In this document: in pieces, positions 16,080 through 28,856 of the stretch
Numbering within the stretch: position 1 is the first letter of the stretch
Layout: each line of letters begins with the position of its first letter
Source of the DNA: Trochalopteron elliotii
Lineage: Eukaryota > Chordata > Aves > Passeriformes > Leiothrichidae
Direction of reading: 5' to 3'
Assembly (NCBI GenBank): GCA_024734555.1
Contig: JANPWX010019252.1
Span: 62,001-126,000, forward strand
Length of the DNA: 64,000 nt
Notes under the pieces: generated by a model
Database searches by the model: none
Told to the model about the DNA's origin: nothing
What the model saw: the letters and a program-made list of their open reading frames with translations, nothing else
Position numbers and translations under genes: made by a program

Positions 16080-19000
16080 GAATCTGTAAAAGATGAAAGC
16101 TGAAACTCAAGGCATCAGAGGGAGCTGAACTCTTACCTCTGTGCTTTGAATACAAGTCACAAAAAAAATCCACTGCTCCCCCAGCCCCCCTCTCTCTCTG
16201 GCTTAAATCTGCAGGACCATTTCTGGGCACACAGCAGGTCAGACAATGGGGGATACACTGCATCATGAAGTCACCCCAGGACACCTGGTCAGGACTTAAT
16301 TTGCAACTGGTCTGAAGTTTTATCTCTATTAAGAAAGTACTAATGAGATGTGTTTTTCCTGACCACTTAAGCTTGGCTAGTGAATTACCATCATAAACCA
16401 TATTAAAGAAGGCTTTTTAAAAAATTTCAGTCATGTTGGTCCTCTTTTCCATCTCTCTTGGGTAAAAAGTTCTCTGAGTAAGGCTGGCATCTCTTCTCTT
16501 GGGAAAGCACAGTGTGTGGAGCAAGGTTCTTGTCCTGGATTGTCGCAGCTACAAGAACTAGAACCAAGGATTCAAAGCTGAGAGCAGTCTTTGATGTTGT
16601 GTTAGCTGTTGTTTCATTAGCTGTAATCAGGATCAAATCTAGTTAGCTGGCAGAAGAAAAATGAATGACAGTGGATATGTAGAGATGTCAGACCTCAGTG
16701 CTCTTGATCTTTCTCCCCTGGGTAGAAGATCTAGGATGGATTTGATAAAGCCCAGTTGCTTGTCCTGTTTCTCTTGGAATGGGACCCAAAGTGTCTGTGG
16801 GCACAGACATTCTGGCCCTACTGTTTCCCCAGCAGGGGAAGGTGAAACAAAGCAACCTTCTGACACTCTTGGTTTTTCTGTTAGCAGCAGCATTTTTGCT
16901 CTATTTGCTTTCCTAAAACTATAGTAAGGTATCATAAAGAATTTATGCCTCATGAATTAATTGAGCTTATGAGCAGTGTGTACCTGAGGCTGCAAATTCA
17001 GTTTGATTTTAAAACTTACTCTGTTTTAAAGTCTAGTTTTCTTGCCTTTTCATTTAGAAGTAAAATCCCAAGAACAGCTGTTGTGCACTTAGTGTAGAGG
17101 GTTATTAAAGGTAGGTTGCCAGCACTTGCAGTTTATCTTTGGGTAAAGAGTTGGATGCTCTCCATGGGTTCATATTTAATCTTGGAGAGGAGTTGTTTAG
17201 AAGATGGTCAGCTTTGATCAAGGAGTAACTACACAGGGAGACCAGAGCTTCAAGCATGCACCCAAATTTCTGAGGAAACTGGAGCAGAGGCAGGTCAAAG
17301 AGTACAGCCAAGTCCTGGACCAGGGAATTGCAGACCCCCCAGTTACCTGCCACACACTCAGAGCTCTTCAGAGACGCCAAACAGTTGGGCAGATATACTG
17401 GAATTGTCTAGATGCACGAATTGCTTTGGAATTACACCAATGCATAATGAATTTAGAAACACTTCAGGAGACCTGTCTCTTCGGTTTGCCTCACACGTCC
17501 TTGAAGGGTGGATCTGCAGAATTCACAAAGTGAAGCTGAGAAAAATGTGTGTGTGTGTGTGAGAGCTGGTGAGATTCACGTGGGGGTTACTCAGCACGGA
17601 TTCCCCAGGGCTTTCACACCTGTGTGTTGGTGTATTTATTTTTTTCCCCTGTGGGATCACTGAGGGAGTCTGTGGTTAAAAACAAAAAGAGCCTCAGGCA
17701 GCAGAGGGGAGCTCTTGGGAGAGGGGCAGTACTTGCTTGTAGGGAAGCTCTGGGAAGAATCACACTGATCTTGCTGTGGAGAGATTGAGCTGCAGGAAGA
17801 ATTACCCTGCTGGGAAACACCATGTGAAGGGCAGTGTGCTGTCACAGGGGGTGTTGATTCAGGTACAGGCCCAAGTGAAATCTCTTAAGGGCCTCAGCCA
17901 AGGTGCTCACAGATAGAATTAGTTGTGCTGTGTGCCTGTGCTGTCCTTCCTCATGTGCTTGGTGGCAAAGCTGGCAAAGGCAGAGGCAGCCTGGGCTGGT
18001 CTCCCATGCAGGCATGAATGGATGAAGATCAACAAGGTCCACTTGAGGGCTGAATGGATAATCACTACCCAAGCTGCTGCCTAGTAGTGGGAAAAGCACT
18101 TTTGTCTTATGTTTTTGTAAGTGGTCTGATGAATAGCAAAGGGCATTAAGTTTGGTAGAGGAGGTCCTGGAAGAAAAAAAAAATTAGTGAGGAAAAAATG
18201 AAACTATCTTTGGGATGAAGAGCTGTCAGGCATCTGAGGAGCTCAGCAGCATGGCAGGGCTGTCAGGCACTGAGACAGGCTGTGGGTTGGGATGCACTGT
18301 GGTCACTCTGGAGAGTGTCTGCCTCCAGACTGGACATTCCTAACAGGATCCTGGTGTGCACAGGAGATGCATCTCCATTACGGAGGTGTGTGTTCATAAC
18401 CCAGCATCTCTCTTGGTGTTTAGGCCTGGGAAATGATAACATTAATTTAGAGACAGTAATCTCCTTCTAGACCAGTACACTTATCTTCTCTTCTGCAGCT
18501 TCAGAAGTTTGAGGGTCCAATGAGAAGAAAAACCACAGCAATTAGCCACACTGCTGTTAGTGCTGTTAGATGGGAGGGAAAATGTCTTCATAATGTATGC
18601 AGACTTTGAGGTTTGTGCAGCGTATGAAATTAAAATGGGCAAAGAGCCAGGGCTGAGGAACACTAAGGTTTAGTAAAACAGGAAAGGTGGTGGGAGCTGA
18701 AAAAAAGAGTGAGAGGGTGGCTGATGCTCAGCTTCACGAGTGATACGTGGTCACAAAGGCACCCTGAGCAGCTACCTGAATGCTCGTGATATGCATCTGC
18801 CAGTTAAAGATCATAAACCTCATTTTTCTTTTGTTACAGCGCTGATGGAGTTGTTGGAGCACAGGAGCAGGTTTAATGGAAATGGGGCTGAGGAGCAAAA
18901 TCCAGTTTTGCATCTCCTGTTGTCAAAGCTGAGGCTCAGCGTAGTCTCTTCTGGAGCAACTTGAATTAAAGAAGGAAGAACCAACAGCACTTGCCCTGTC

Positions 19001-22000
19001 TCCTGGTGATTTCCTCCCCACGAGGATGAGCAGTCTTACAAATAAATAGCAAAAATAGCCCACAACCTCTGTGGGAAGAAGTTTGCTGTAATATCTGCAT
19101 GAATTTTTATTCTGAAGAAGACATTTTTTGCTTTTTCTTTAGTGCTTGGGCAGTTCTTGGGAGTGTTCAAGTGTTCCTTGGCAAGCAGTACATCTCATCC
19201 TGTAGCGTGAAGGTGTTTTGTGGTGGGGTTTTGGGAGGGATGGCTTTATTTTTGAAGCATTTAGAAGAGAGTCTGACTTACTGAAAGTCTGTAAGACTCT
19301 TTTGTCTCCTGATTTTGTTCTTAAAATACTTAAATCCAAAGTTAGTGGAGTTTTGCATGACAGCAGCCACACTTGTAAAATGTGGAGAAAACACTGTGCT
19401 CTTCTGAGGCCCTGAGGAGGAATATTAAAGAGGAGATTTTTCCAGAATACTTATTTGCCAATAGCAGGAAGTCCTATTAGAAAGGGGGAGGAAGGAAACA
19501 GCTTCAAAGTTTTCTGCTTTAAAACAGGGCGGGGGCAGTAGAAATGGAATTAGCCTGCAAGTAACAGTCTAAATATTTTAATTGTGCCTGGATTGCACTG
19601 GGTTGAAACTTGCCTGGCTGATGGACCAAAGCCTTGATGAAGTGAAGCTTGAAGAGACTAAATTTCAAGCATAGGACATTTTGTCATAAATATGCATTTT
19701 ATTTTCAGCTTGCTGTGTCAACAGACACCCTTGCTCTGTGTTGTTCCTTTTGGCTGACAAAAGCAGTGTGGCAAAGGTGTTCCCTCTGCACTGAAGACAC
19801 TTGGAAACAGGTCAGCCAGCGGCTGAATTATTGATTTTGTGTGCTGTAAAGAACTCACTTGGTGCCTCTGGGAAGGCATTTCTGATCTCTGTACCATCCT
19901 AAGGACACAGTCTCAAGGCCAGTACTCCCATTTCCCATGTGCATGTTCTCAAATACCCTCTTGGACCTCATTTCTGATCATCTCATTGAAATCAAGGAGG
20001 TCCAACAGAGGTTTGCTGCAGTAATGCCATAATTACATGATAATGACCATAATTTGTGTGTTCTCCCTGAGCTCCACCCACAGTCATGAGTTTACACAAG
20101 TGAGCCCTTGGGAATCAAAACCCTTGAGCTCATCTGAAAGGTGACTGTAAAATTTTGGGATCTGTTTGTAGCCACTGCTTCCCTCAGGCATTCTCTGGGG
20201 GCTGAGACACTTACATGAGCAGAAAGAATGATTTATCCTGACTTTGGGACTATGAGCAGAAATTTGGGAAATTGTATCTCTAGCATGGAATAAGCAAAGA
20301 TTCCCCTGGTCTGCCCCCAGTCCCTGGGTCTGGTGCTGTCAAAAGATCTGGTCAGGTTTAGAAGAACTAATGTCCTGTTAATTAGCACTGCAGTAGGTGG
20401 CACTGCCCATTGCTATTAATGGGCCTGTTGTGTCTGACTGTGTGTCTAACAAAAAATTAAGGCAGATTAATTTCTGACTGTGGCCTAAGAGCTCCAGTGT
20501 CCTTGCAGGGGGTGCTGCTAGCCTAAATTTGCCATGACCCTGTCAAAATACAACTCCATGGGTGAGCCAGCTTTTGAAAAGCATTTATATTTCTTTGATA
20601 TTAGGCCAAATCATTGAAAGTCATCTAATTAAGGAAAAAGTCGTCTAGTTAAGGAAGTGATTAAAAATAATGGAGGAGCAAGGGAGTAATTTGTGGACTT
20701 CTTCCCATGGCATGGGGTGTTTAAGTGGCAGATCCAGTTCAACCCAAAATTCATGTATAGAATGTTAATACTGGTGTGCCTACATCCATGGAGCTCTATC
20801 TGTAGGACATTTCCTCAGCTGTGATTGAGCCAACTCTAAACTGATGATTTCAAGATGTGCTTTTTGAGGTGTCCAGCAGGTGTTCCCACTCATTTTATAT
20901 TCTCTACTGCCCTGTGCTCTGGCTGGCTTTGGTGAAACCTTGCCTTTCACTGAATAGTATGGGCTTTTTTTTATTTTGTGTTCTTGTCATCCATGTGGTC
21001 AAGAGAATGTCAACCCTGTGACAAGCCTCCTCCCTGCAGAAAAGAACTGATTAATTGTGCAGATTAAAAAGGAATTAAATACTCACACTGAACACGATCG
21101 AGGTAATGCCGTAATTTCAGAAGTTAAAAAAAAAGATCTCTTTTCTCAGCCTCACTCCCTTAAAAGGTGTTTGTACCCAGAAGAGGCATCAGATTCTCTC
21201 CACGCAGGCATCAAACCTCCACAGCCACGGGAGGGAAAGTGATCTGCTGAAAGTTTGGTGTGGAGGAGTGCCAGGGGAGGCAGACTGAGATGAGCAGTGT
21301 CTGCGCACAGATGGAAAGCAGATAAGAGCAATCAGTGGGTAGTTTTTTATGCCCTTGTTTTGCTGGAGTCCTCCTGGAGACAATTCTCACTCGTGTCAGC
21401 CCTACATTTAAGGTCAAACTCCTGGGGAGTTTCTCTGTTGCCTTTACCCAAGGATGCATCTGCAGCACCAGCATTTGAACCCACGTCTTCCTGCCTCCCT
21501 GCCTCAGGCTGATTTTTTTTCTGACAGGGTACCACTGTTGGCAGCCCGTAGCTCTGAGTCATGGAAACTTTAAAGTGACTTATGTGTGTCTGTGGGATTG
21601 TTTTGCTCTGTGTCCCCCTTCCTTTGGCTTGTGGGGCTGGTTTGGTTTAAGCCCAGTGAGACCCATCAGGGTCCCTCTCCTGTCCTCAGTTAAGGGGACA
21701 GTGGTGGAGATGTTGTGACCAGAGTGTAACTCGAGAGGGGGGCTGGCTTTCTGACCAGCTGAAATGGGAAAGTGTCTTCTTCAAAGAGGCAGAATAATGA
21801 GAAGCAGGTGTTGATGTTTATGAAACTGGTTGTGCAGCAGTTGACCGACTGTTTTCGTTCCGGGTAGTCTGGGAATTTGCAGATGTGACAGCACTGCAAG
21901 CTGGGAGGGTAAAGCTGCTTTGCACAAGGCCTGAGGACCTTCACTGACCTTTATTCCTTCTGCAAGAGAAGCTCTTTTGGCCTTGGGCATTAACCCAACT

Positions 22001-23944
22001 CGTGTTTCCCCAAGAGACCCAATAAACAACCTGTGCACTTCTCACCTCACAGAGAAGGTGGGTGAGGATGGACAGTGACTGTGCCACTACCAGCAGGGTT
22101 TTTTAAATACAACCTGGTGGTTGTAACAGTGGAGAAGTTTGAGGCAACAAAAGCAAATTCTCACCTGGACTTCTGTGTTGTGTTGAGAATAACTCGCTTC
22201 TTTGAAAATTGTTACTCTTTAAAATAAAATAATGGGGGTACCTTTGTTGATTAAATTTTTTTTAAGACAAAATTTTTCAGACAAAATGTTTTAAGACATT
22301 TAGAATATCAAGGGAGTCCTTATTGGAGAGTACTGGGTGATAGTTGTCAGTTTACACAAGAGAAACAAACAAATTTTGTTATATCTGGATTAAAAATAGG
22401 GGAGGAAAAAGCACCAAGCCCTTTTGACAAGAGTTGGAATATTATATGGGGAAGTGTTGATTATGTGGGACTGTTGAATAAAAGCAAAGCAGACAATTTG
22501 GTCCCTTGGCCATCACTCCAGACAAGCAGCCTCCCTGAGCTGATGTAACCCCATGTGTCTCCAGCTATTTCAAAATTAAATTTTTCTGACAAGCCTTCTG
22601 CTGAATATTTCTCTCTTTGAATCCCCCTTTCCCATATAACATGAAAATTATCTCTTTCCACATAGGGTGGGCATTCAGTTCTGAAATTCCTCCACCTGTG
22701 GTTGTTTACATCACAGTAACTTCCCAAAACTGCTGCATGAATTCAGGCTGCTTCTAAACCACTTGTGCCTACCTCCTAATAACAGGATTGTCTTGTCCTC
22801 CAAAAATTGTCTGTGCTGTGTTTTTCTCTAACTCTCCAACCTCATTTTCTTACACCTTGGGGAAGCAATCTCTTGATCTGTGTCATTGACAGGTGACATC
22901 TTCCCCTCTCAAGATGGTTTGTCCAAAACCACAGGTCTCACCAAGCCTAGGACAGCTAGAATTTGGGGAGAAAAAAAAGCCACAAACCCCCAATTTCAAG
23001 ACATGTTACAGTGATTGCAGTTCAGTTGGTGCAGTCTCAGGAAGGTGCCAAAATTTGACTGGAATCACGTATTACTGTGAGAATGGAGTTTGTTAGGGCA
23101 CCTTATGACTCTCTAGCAAGTCTCTCCTTGACTTCCCATTGGACATGCTCATCTAGGATGCTCATTTAGCATCCCCTCTGCTAAACTTGGTGCTGCAGTT
23201 GTCACCCCAGCCAGCCCTGTGGTCAGGTGGTGTCTGTGGCTCATGGGCAAGTGGCCTTTGTTCTTCACTTGAGGTTTCATCCGTGAGCTTTGCTCCAGGT
23301 GTTCCCAGCTTTGTGCTCTCCCTGCTGTCCTGCCAGGCTTTCCCACAACAACCTGGTCACAGTTTGTGCCGTGGCAGGGCCTGGTGGGTGGGTGGGAAGG
23401 AAAGCCTGGTTCTCCCTGGGTTAGTGTTGGCAAACACCATCTTTTCTGGTCAGAGTAGCTCATACAGGCAACTTCAGTAGCTTTGGCATGGTCCTGGTAG
23501 ACACAGAAATGTCACATTTGTGCCCTAAAGCTCTGGGCTGTTTTAAAAGGCATTCATGCAAAGCTTTCTGGTCTGTCAACCACAGTTTGCTATATAAAAA
23601 ACTATTACCTTTTCCTTTGTCAGGCAGTCTTGATTTCCCTGTGGGTTCAGGGTAAAGACAACAGGATTTCCTTGTCTCAGCAGCTCCTTTCCTGCTTGTC
23701 CTTGAGTGCTCTAGGAGATGAACTGAGTGGAGTTTTGCTTTTTTTCTCACCAGGTTGGGGATCTATTTTGAAATTATTTCAAAGGCATGTGATGTGGGGT
23801 TAGCCCAGTGTAAATAAACCCAGCCTGCTTATTTCCCATGTGATCAGCAAAGGTGGATGCCTCTGCTTTTGAGTCAATTCATGCCCAGGGTCTTTCTGAG
23901 GTGTTCTGGATTGCATGGCTGAACTTTCCTGGAATATCTCAGGA
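16080..23944. other. Intergenic, no gene recognised
   Basis: I see no coding exon, RNA gene or clear CR1 copy in these 7.9 kb. There is a short GT repeat near 17546-17561. Open frames up to about 110 codons occur on both strands but have no family resemblance, no supporting splice sites and no start context. The stretch 20040-20800 is moderately AT-rich and unique-looking. Confidence 0.6.
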
Positions 23945-24210
23945 AGCAAAGGGACAGTGACAGGACCTGAGAGAATGGGTGGAGTTTTGTCAGGAGGGGG
24001 TTAGGATATCAGAAAAAGGCTCTTCCCCCAGAGGGTTCAGGCACTGCCCAGGCTCCCCAGGGAATGGGCACGGCCCCAGAGCTCCAGGAGAGCTTGGACA
24101 GCTCTGCCAGGGATGCCCAGGGTGGGATTTTTTGGGGTGTCTGGGCAGGGCCAGAAGCTGGACTTGGATTATCTTTTTGAGTCTCTTCCAGCTCTGTGAT
24201 TCTGTGATTC
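23945..24210 (+). mobile_element. CR1 LINE 3' fragment
   Basis: The typical CR1 3' body is present: 'cagtgacaggacctgagaga', then 'aggatatcagaaaaaggctc', 'gttcaggcactgcccaggct', and a tail 'gattctgtgattc' ending at 24210. It is the first of two same-strand CR1 copies placed about 80 bases apart. Confidence 0.85.
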
Positions 24211-24289
24211 CTGAGCTTTGCTATTGCTTTGTGCAGCTCTGAAGAATTCCCAATGATGGCCAGTGGAGCAGTTTGGAGCCAGGTTTCAG

Positions 24290-24608
24290 TGTCTGTCCCT
24301 GTGTGCAGGGAGGGTCAGAGCAGGGCCAGGCTCTTCTCCAGGGTCCAGGAATGGCACCAGGGGAATGGGCTGGAACTGATGCCCAGGGAGTTCCACCTGA
24401 ACATGAGGAAGAACTTCTGTCCTGGGCAGTGACCAAGCACTGGAGAGGCTGCCCAGAGAGGGTGTGGAGTCTCCCTCACTGGGCATAATTCCAGAACCAT
24501 CAGGATGCAATCCTGTGCCCTGTGCTCCGGCACAGCCCTGCTGGAAAAAGGAGCTGTGACCAGCACCCACTGTACTCCCTTCCAGACCCATTTTGGGATT
24601 CTGTGATT
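24290..24608 (+). mobile_element. CR1 LINE 3' fragment
   Basis: A second + strand CR1 piece carries the blocks 'gttccacctgaacatgagga', 'aagaacttctgtcctgggca' and 'gtggagtctccctcactggg', and ends in 'gattctgtgattg'. It belongs to a different CR1 subfamily from the copy just upstream, judging by the body sequence. Confidence 0.85.
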
Positions 24609-25549
24609 GATATTGCCCTCTTCATGTCACACTCTGCTAAAGACTGATGTCCCTGAAATCTCTGTGGGATAATCCCTGACCTCCTGAGCCAGAGATTTGC
24701 CCACTTGCTTCATCCTGAGTCTGAAATTCTGTACCTCACAGCTGGGATGTCCTGCAGGTCTCCTTGTGAGCTAACTCCTCTTCCCCTGCAGTACCAGAGC
24801 TCAGAGATAAGGGAAGGGGGTCTCCTAGAAGCATCTTTCTCCCCTTCCTCTTACACCTTCTGAGTATTTTGGGACACCTGGTTGAGCCAGCAGCTTGTGT
24901 TTCCCCTCTGGTTCTTTTAAGATCTCCTGTCCTGGCTGTGGCTTGGGCATCTGTGTCCTTCATTTGTTTTTTTGGGCTGTCATGAGGGGATGGAGGAAAC
25001 CAGACTCCTCGTGGCTGACACAGCTCACCTCCCAGGGAAGGAGTGTTCCTTCAGAGTCTTTCCTCTTAGCCCATGTCTAATTCACCCAAGAGATTGATCC
25101 TGCTGTTTTCCACACCTTCTCCCAGCAGAGTTCCTTCACTGGAGGGCTGAGGGAGCTGGCAGTGCTGGGCTGTGTTTTGGTGTGGGGGCCTCACCCTCTG
25201 CCCTTGGGATTAGTGACATATGGGAACTGATGGGATTAGGTGGGGATGGGATCACGTGCTGGTCAAAAGCAGCTGCTTGGTGTCCCCACCTGGGTGTGTG
25301 GAGCCTGCTGGGGCTGGATTTCTGTGTCTGAAAGGAAAATTGGGGAGGTGTGAGGGACCTGCATCCACCCATGCACTGAGCTGTGGGTGCTGGTCAAGGC
25401 TCTGCAGAGGACACCTCACCCTTTCCATGTCTCCAGAGCTGTGCTGGGGGTGGGGTGCAGGAGGACACAGGGCAAACCCCTGCTCAGCCCGTTAATAAAT
25501 CTGTAAAAATATTGAAAATAACATGATTTTTACTACTTAATGATATATA
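24609..25549. other. Intergenic, nothing recognised
   Basis: GC-moderate sequence between two CR1 copies. Open frames of 60-90 codons exist in several phases and look like chance. No exon or RNA gene is supported. Confidence 0.55.
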
Positions 25550-25782
25550 AGGACGATTTTTTTTTTTTCCACACTGAGGGTGGTGAGGCCCTGGCACAGG
25601 TTGCCCAGAGCACTGACTCTGGATCCCTGTGGCTGCCCCTGGATCCCTGGAAGTGTCCAAGGCCAGGTTGGATGAGGCTTGGAGCAACCTGAAATAGGGG
25701 AAGGTCTCCCTGCCCATGGCAGGGGGTGGCACTGGATCACCTTTACAGTCCCTTCTAACCCAAACAATTCTGTGATTTTGTG
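25550..25782 (+). mobile_element. CR1 LINE 3' fragment
   Basis: The standard 3' end is seen: 'gagggtggtgaggccctggc', 'ggaagtgtccaaggccaggt', 'ggatgaggcttggagcaacc', 'ccttctaacccaaacaattc' and the tail 'tgtgattttgtgag'. The 5' edge near 25550 is approximate. Confidence 0.92.
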
Positions 25783-26259
25783 AGATCATTCAGCTAAATG
25801 GGAGTGGAAGGGGGGGATAAAAAAGGAAATAGTGAAAATTCTTTTGAATTATGCAGTACCAATTGTCACTGCACACACTAGGAACTTAAGGAAATGATGC
25901 ACACCAAAAAAACCTCTAGGAAAGGGATCTGGGTCATGTTTGGCTTTTCTATTCTGATTATAGCCAACTGTTCTTGCAATTTAAATCACATTTTATGGGG
26001 AGAAAAAAAATTGTGGTAGCCCCAAGCCATGAAAATTCAGATTTCATTTTATTTTTTAGGAAAAGAAAGCACACAGCAAAAGTTGAAATGAAAAAGCTAA
26101 TGAAACCCATATCCTACTGAGCACTTGCACTGAAACTTTATAAACATGAAAGAAAATATTCTTAAGTAAGCTAATGCTCCTCGGATAAGGAGGACTCTCT
26201 GTGATCCACCCTGGTAGGGCTTGAACCATTCTGTATTTCAGGCAGTCGGAAAAATAATG

Positions 26260-27065
26260 AGATTTTTATGTCAAATAATATTTTTCATATATTTTACTTA
26301 CAGCAATTAGTTCCAGACTGATTTCTGAGTCGCCGCATCTGTTTTATAATATGCATCATTTTTATGCTAGCTGTAAGGATCCAGATTCCAAAATTTTTAG
26401 GGTTTTGGGTTGTTTTGGGTTTGGTTTTTTTTTGCACAGATAAATGTTAATCTAACAGGCAGGCCTTCATTTCAAATGGAAGGGTAAATATGTGAAGATT
26501 TCCTAGGAAATTTAACACACTGCAAGCTAAAAAAAAAAAAAAAACAAACAAACAAACAAAAAAAACCCCCAAACCAACAGAAAGGGTGAAAACTCAAAAT
26601 GCAGATGGGCATTATCAATGTAACGTTATGGATGGGGGAAACATCAAACAATGTATAAACGCTGGTTGGGAGAAATAATTTTTAAGATTCCTGTCAGCTG
26701 GTTATGAAGTTTTGTGCCTGAGCTCCCCGTGGCCTTGAGAAGCAGCAGAGACACGTACGTGTGGCAGAGTGCATCCAAACGGGGAGAGCAAATTAGAAGA
26801 ACAGGTTTGATCATAAACCTCCTGGAAAATATGAGGATATTAAAGCCTGGCTGGATAATTAGCATAATTACATCATAGCAAATGCAAAGGAGATCATCTT
26901 AAGGGATATTGTGTTTGTGGGAGCTCGGCTTCGACTGGTAGTGCATGTTGAACGACAGACTAATAGACTGCTCCAGGGAAGAGAGCAGTAAAATCTTGTT
27001 ATGAATTTGTTTATCAAGAATGCAGAGATAGGGAGGAGTGACGCTGGCAGTTAGTTGGCTGAATT
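26260..27065. promoter_or_regulatory. Candidate conserved noncoding or enhancer block
   Basis: This repeat-poor stretch, apart from an A/CAAA run at 26530-26570, is dense in homeodomain-type cores. Two exact TAATTA sites lie 9 bases apart at 26856 and 26865, with TAAT motifs throughout 26260-26340. A perfect 12-bp palindrome ACACGTACGTGT lies at 26751-26762. It has no open frame of note. The texture resembles conserved noncoding elements in vertebrate gene deserts, but conservation itself cannot be seen from one sequence. Confidence 0.35.
26530..26572. repeat. A-rich (CAAA)n simple repeat
   Basis: A run of about 15 A is followed by four CAAA units and further A/C-rich sequence. It is simple sequence with no coding meaning. 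Confidence 0.9.
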
Positions 27066-27330
27066 ATTGCTTTTTTAACCTTGCTTTCTGCTGATAGTCT
27101 TTTGTCAACACCTGGGCATCCCATTTACTTCAGGGTCAGAGGGAAAAGCAGGAGCTGGCAGAGGGCCTTGAGGCCAAGAGCACCCTGTGCACCTGCAGAG
27201 CAGGAGATAGTTTTTGTGGCTGTTTCTTTTTCTCTCTCTCCCGTGCTGCCTTTGCCATGCTCTGCTTCTGGCTCTGCTGGTGCTTCAAGAAGTGGATCTG
27301 GCTCCTGCACCAGTGTTGATTTGTTTTCAT

Positions 27331-27515
27331 ATAATCACAGAGACATTTGGGTTTGGGGGAACTAAAATTTCATCCAGCTCCACCCCCTGCCATGGGCAGG
27401 GACACCTTCCACTATCCCAGGTTGCTCCAGGTGCTGTCCAACCTGGCCTTGGACACTTCCAGGGATGGAGCTTCTCTGGGAAACCTGTGCCAGCTCCTCT
27501 TTTCACCAAGGTGGG
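27331..27515 (-). mobile_element. CR1 LINE 3' fragment
   Basis: Antisense CR1 tail: 'ataatcacagagacatttgg' at the 3' end, then 'ccccctgccatgggcaggga', 'caccttccactatcccaggt' and 'ttggacacttccagggatgg'. The copy is truncated near 27515. Confidence 0.9.
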
Positions 27516-28339
27516 AAGAGGAGTGCTTCACAACAATAGATGACCAGCATCTACTGGGAAAATTTAAAATACTTTCTTCAATATCCTGATTTGCTGCTTT
27601 GTGGGTTTCCTGAGTAACTTGAGAATGTCCCCCATGGGTTTTTGAGTTGGCAGAATTGTGCCTGTGCTGTTGCCAGTCCAGGCTCCCTCCTCCCATGGCA
27701 TCTCAAACCCACTCACCAATTTAGGCCATGTTTAACAGAGGATCAATCTTGTCCAGTCTTTTAGAGCCACCTTAAGGAAGGTCATACCTCTTACCCTGCC
27801 ACAGTGTGAGCTTGATGTTTCTCTTCTGTTTGGGCTGCCACTAGTGAACCAGAAACTTCTGGCCAGCCAGGAACCAGGGGTTCAGTTCCCCTGGCATGGG
27901 GAAGGTGATCAATAGGAAAACTCTCCCTGGTGGCTTCCCCAGCTGTGGAAGGAGTTGAAATGCAACGGGAGATCTGGGAATAAATCACCAGGGGTGGATG
28001 CTTGGAGGCATAATAATGCATTAGCCTGGGTTATGGGTGACACTTCACATCACACTGCAACTACAGCAAGCATCTTGGCAGTGTCCTGGGTCTCAGCAGG
28101 ATCAGATTGGTTGGCTCCTCCATCAGACTCCCAAAGTTTTTCTGCACAAGCATGTTCTGTCTGAATTTCAGTGCTGGGATCATACTCTGGGCTTTTGGTG
28201 CTGCTGCTGTGACATGAAAAGTACTGATTTATACCTTTTAAATTAGCTACTGCTTTCTATAGGACTGCAAAGCAATTGCAAAAATCCTTTACAAGTGCTG
28301 AAGTTCCAAGCAGTCTTTGCAATTCCACTCCACTCTGGA
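27516..28339. other. Intergenic, nothing recognised
   Basis: Unique-looking sequence between two CR1 copies of opposite orientation. No gene or RNA is supported. Confidence 0.55.
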
Positions 28340-28856
28340 ACTCATCTGGAGTTTTGCATCCAGCTCTGGGGTCCTCAAAAATCTTTGGAGCAGCTGGACC
28401 AAGTCCAGAGGAGACCATGGAGGTGCTCCAAGGGTTGAGCATGTCTGCTATGGAGACAGGCTGTGAGAACTTGGGGTGCTCTCCTTGAGAAGGGTCTGGG
28501 GGCACCTTATTGCAGCCTTTCAGTACTTAGTGGGGTTTTGGAAGAATCACAGATTTTTTAGCAGGTCCTGATGTGACAGAACAAGGTGTGATGGCTTTAA
28601 ACTGGAGGAGTGTCAGTTTAGAGAACATGTAAGGGAGAAGTTTTTTATGCTGAGAGTGGTGAGGCCCTGAGGGCACAGGGCGTCCAGAGAAGCTGGATGC
28701 TCCTGGATCCCAGGAAGAGTCCAAGGTGAGGTTGGATGAGGCTTGGAGCAACCTGGGATAGTGGAAGGTGTCCCTGCCCACAGCAGGGGGTGGAATGAGA
28801 TGAGCCTTAAGGTCTTTTCCAACCCAACCTATTCTAGGATTCTATTTCATGATTCT
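28340..28856 (+). mobile_element. Longer CR1 LINE 3' fragment
   Basis: One of the two longest CR1 copies here. It starts in the reverse-transcriptase-proximal part of the consensus ('gcatccagctctggggtcct', 'accaagtccagaggagacca') and runs to the tail 'ttccaacccaacctattcta' with 'gattctatttcatgattcta' at 28837-28856. No coding potential remains. Confidence 0.92.

Noticed and set aside
17204..17533. 109-codon + strand open frame with a helix-like composition
   Set aside because: It has no family resemblance that I can name and no upstream exon or promoter. The frame length is within chance for 64 kb.
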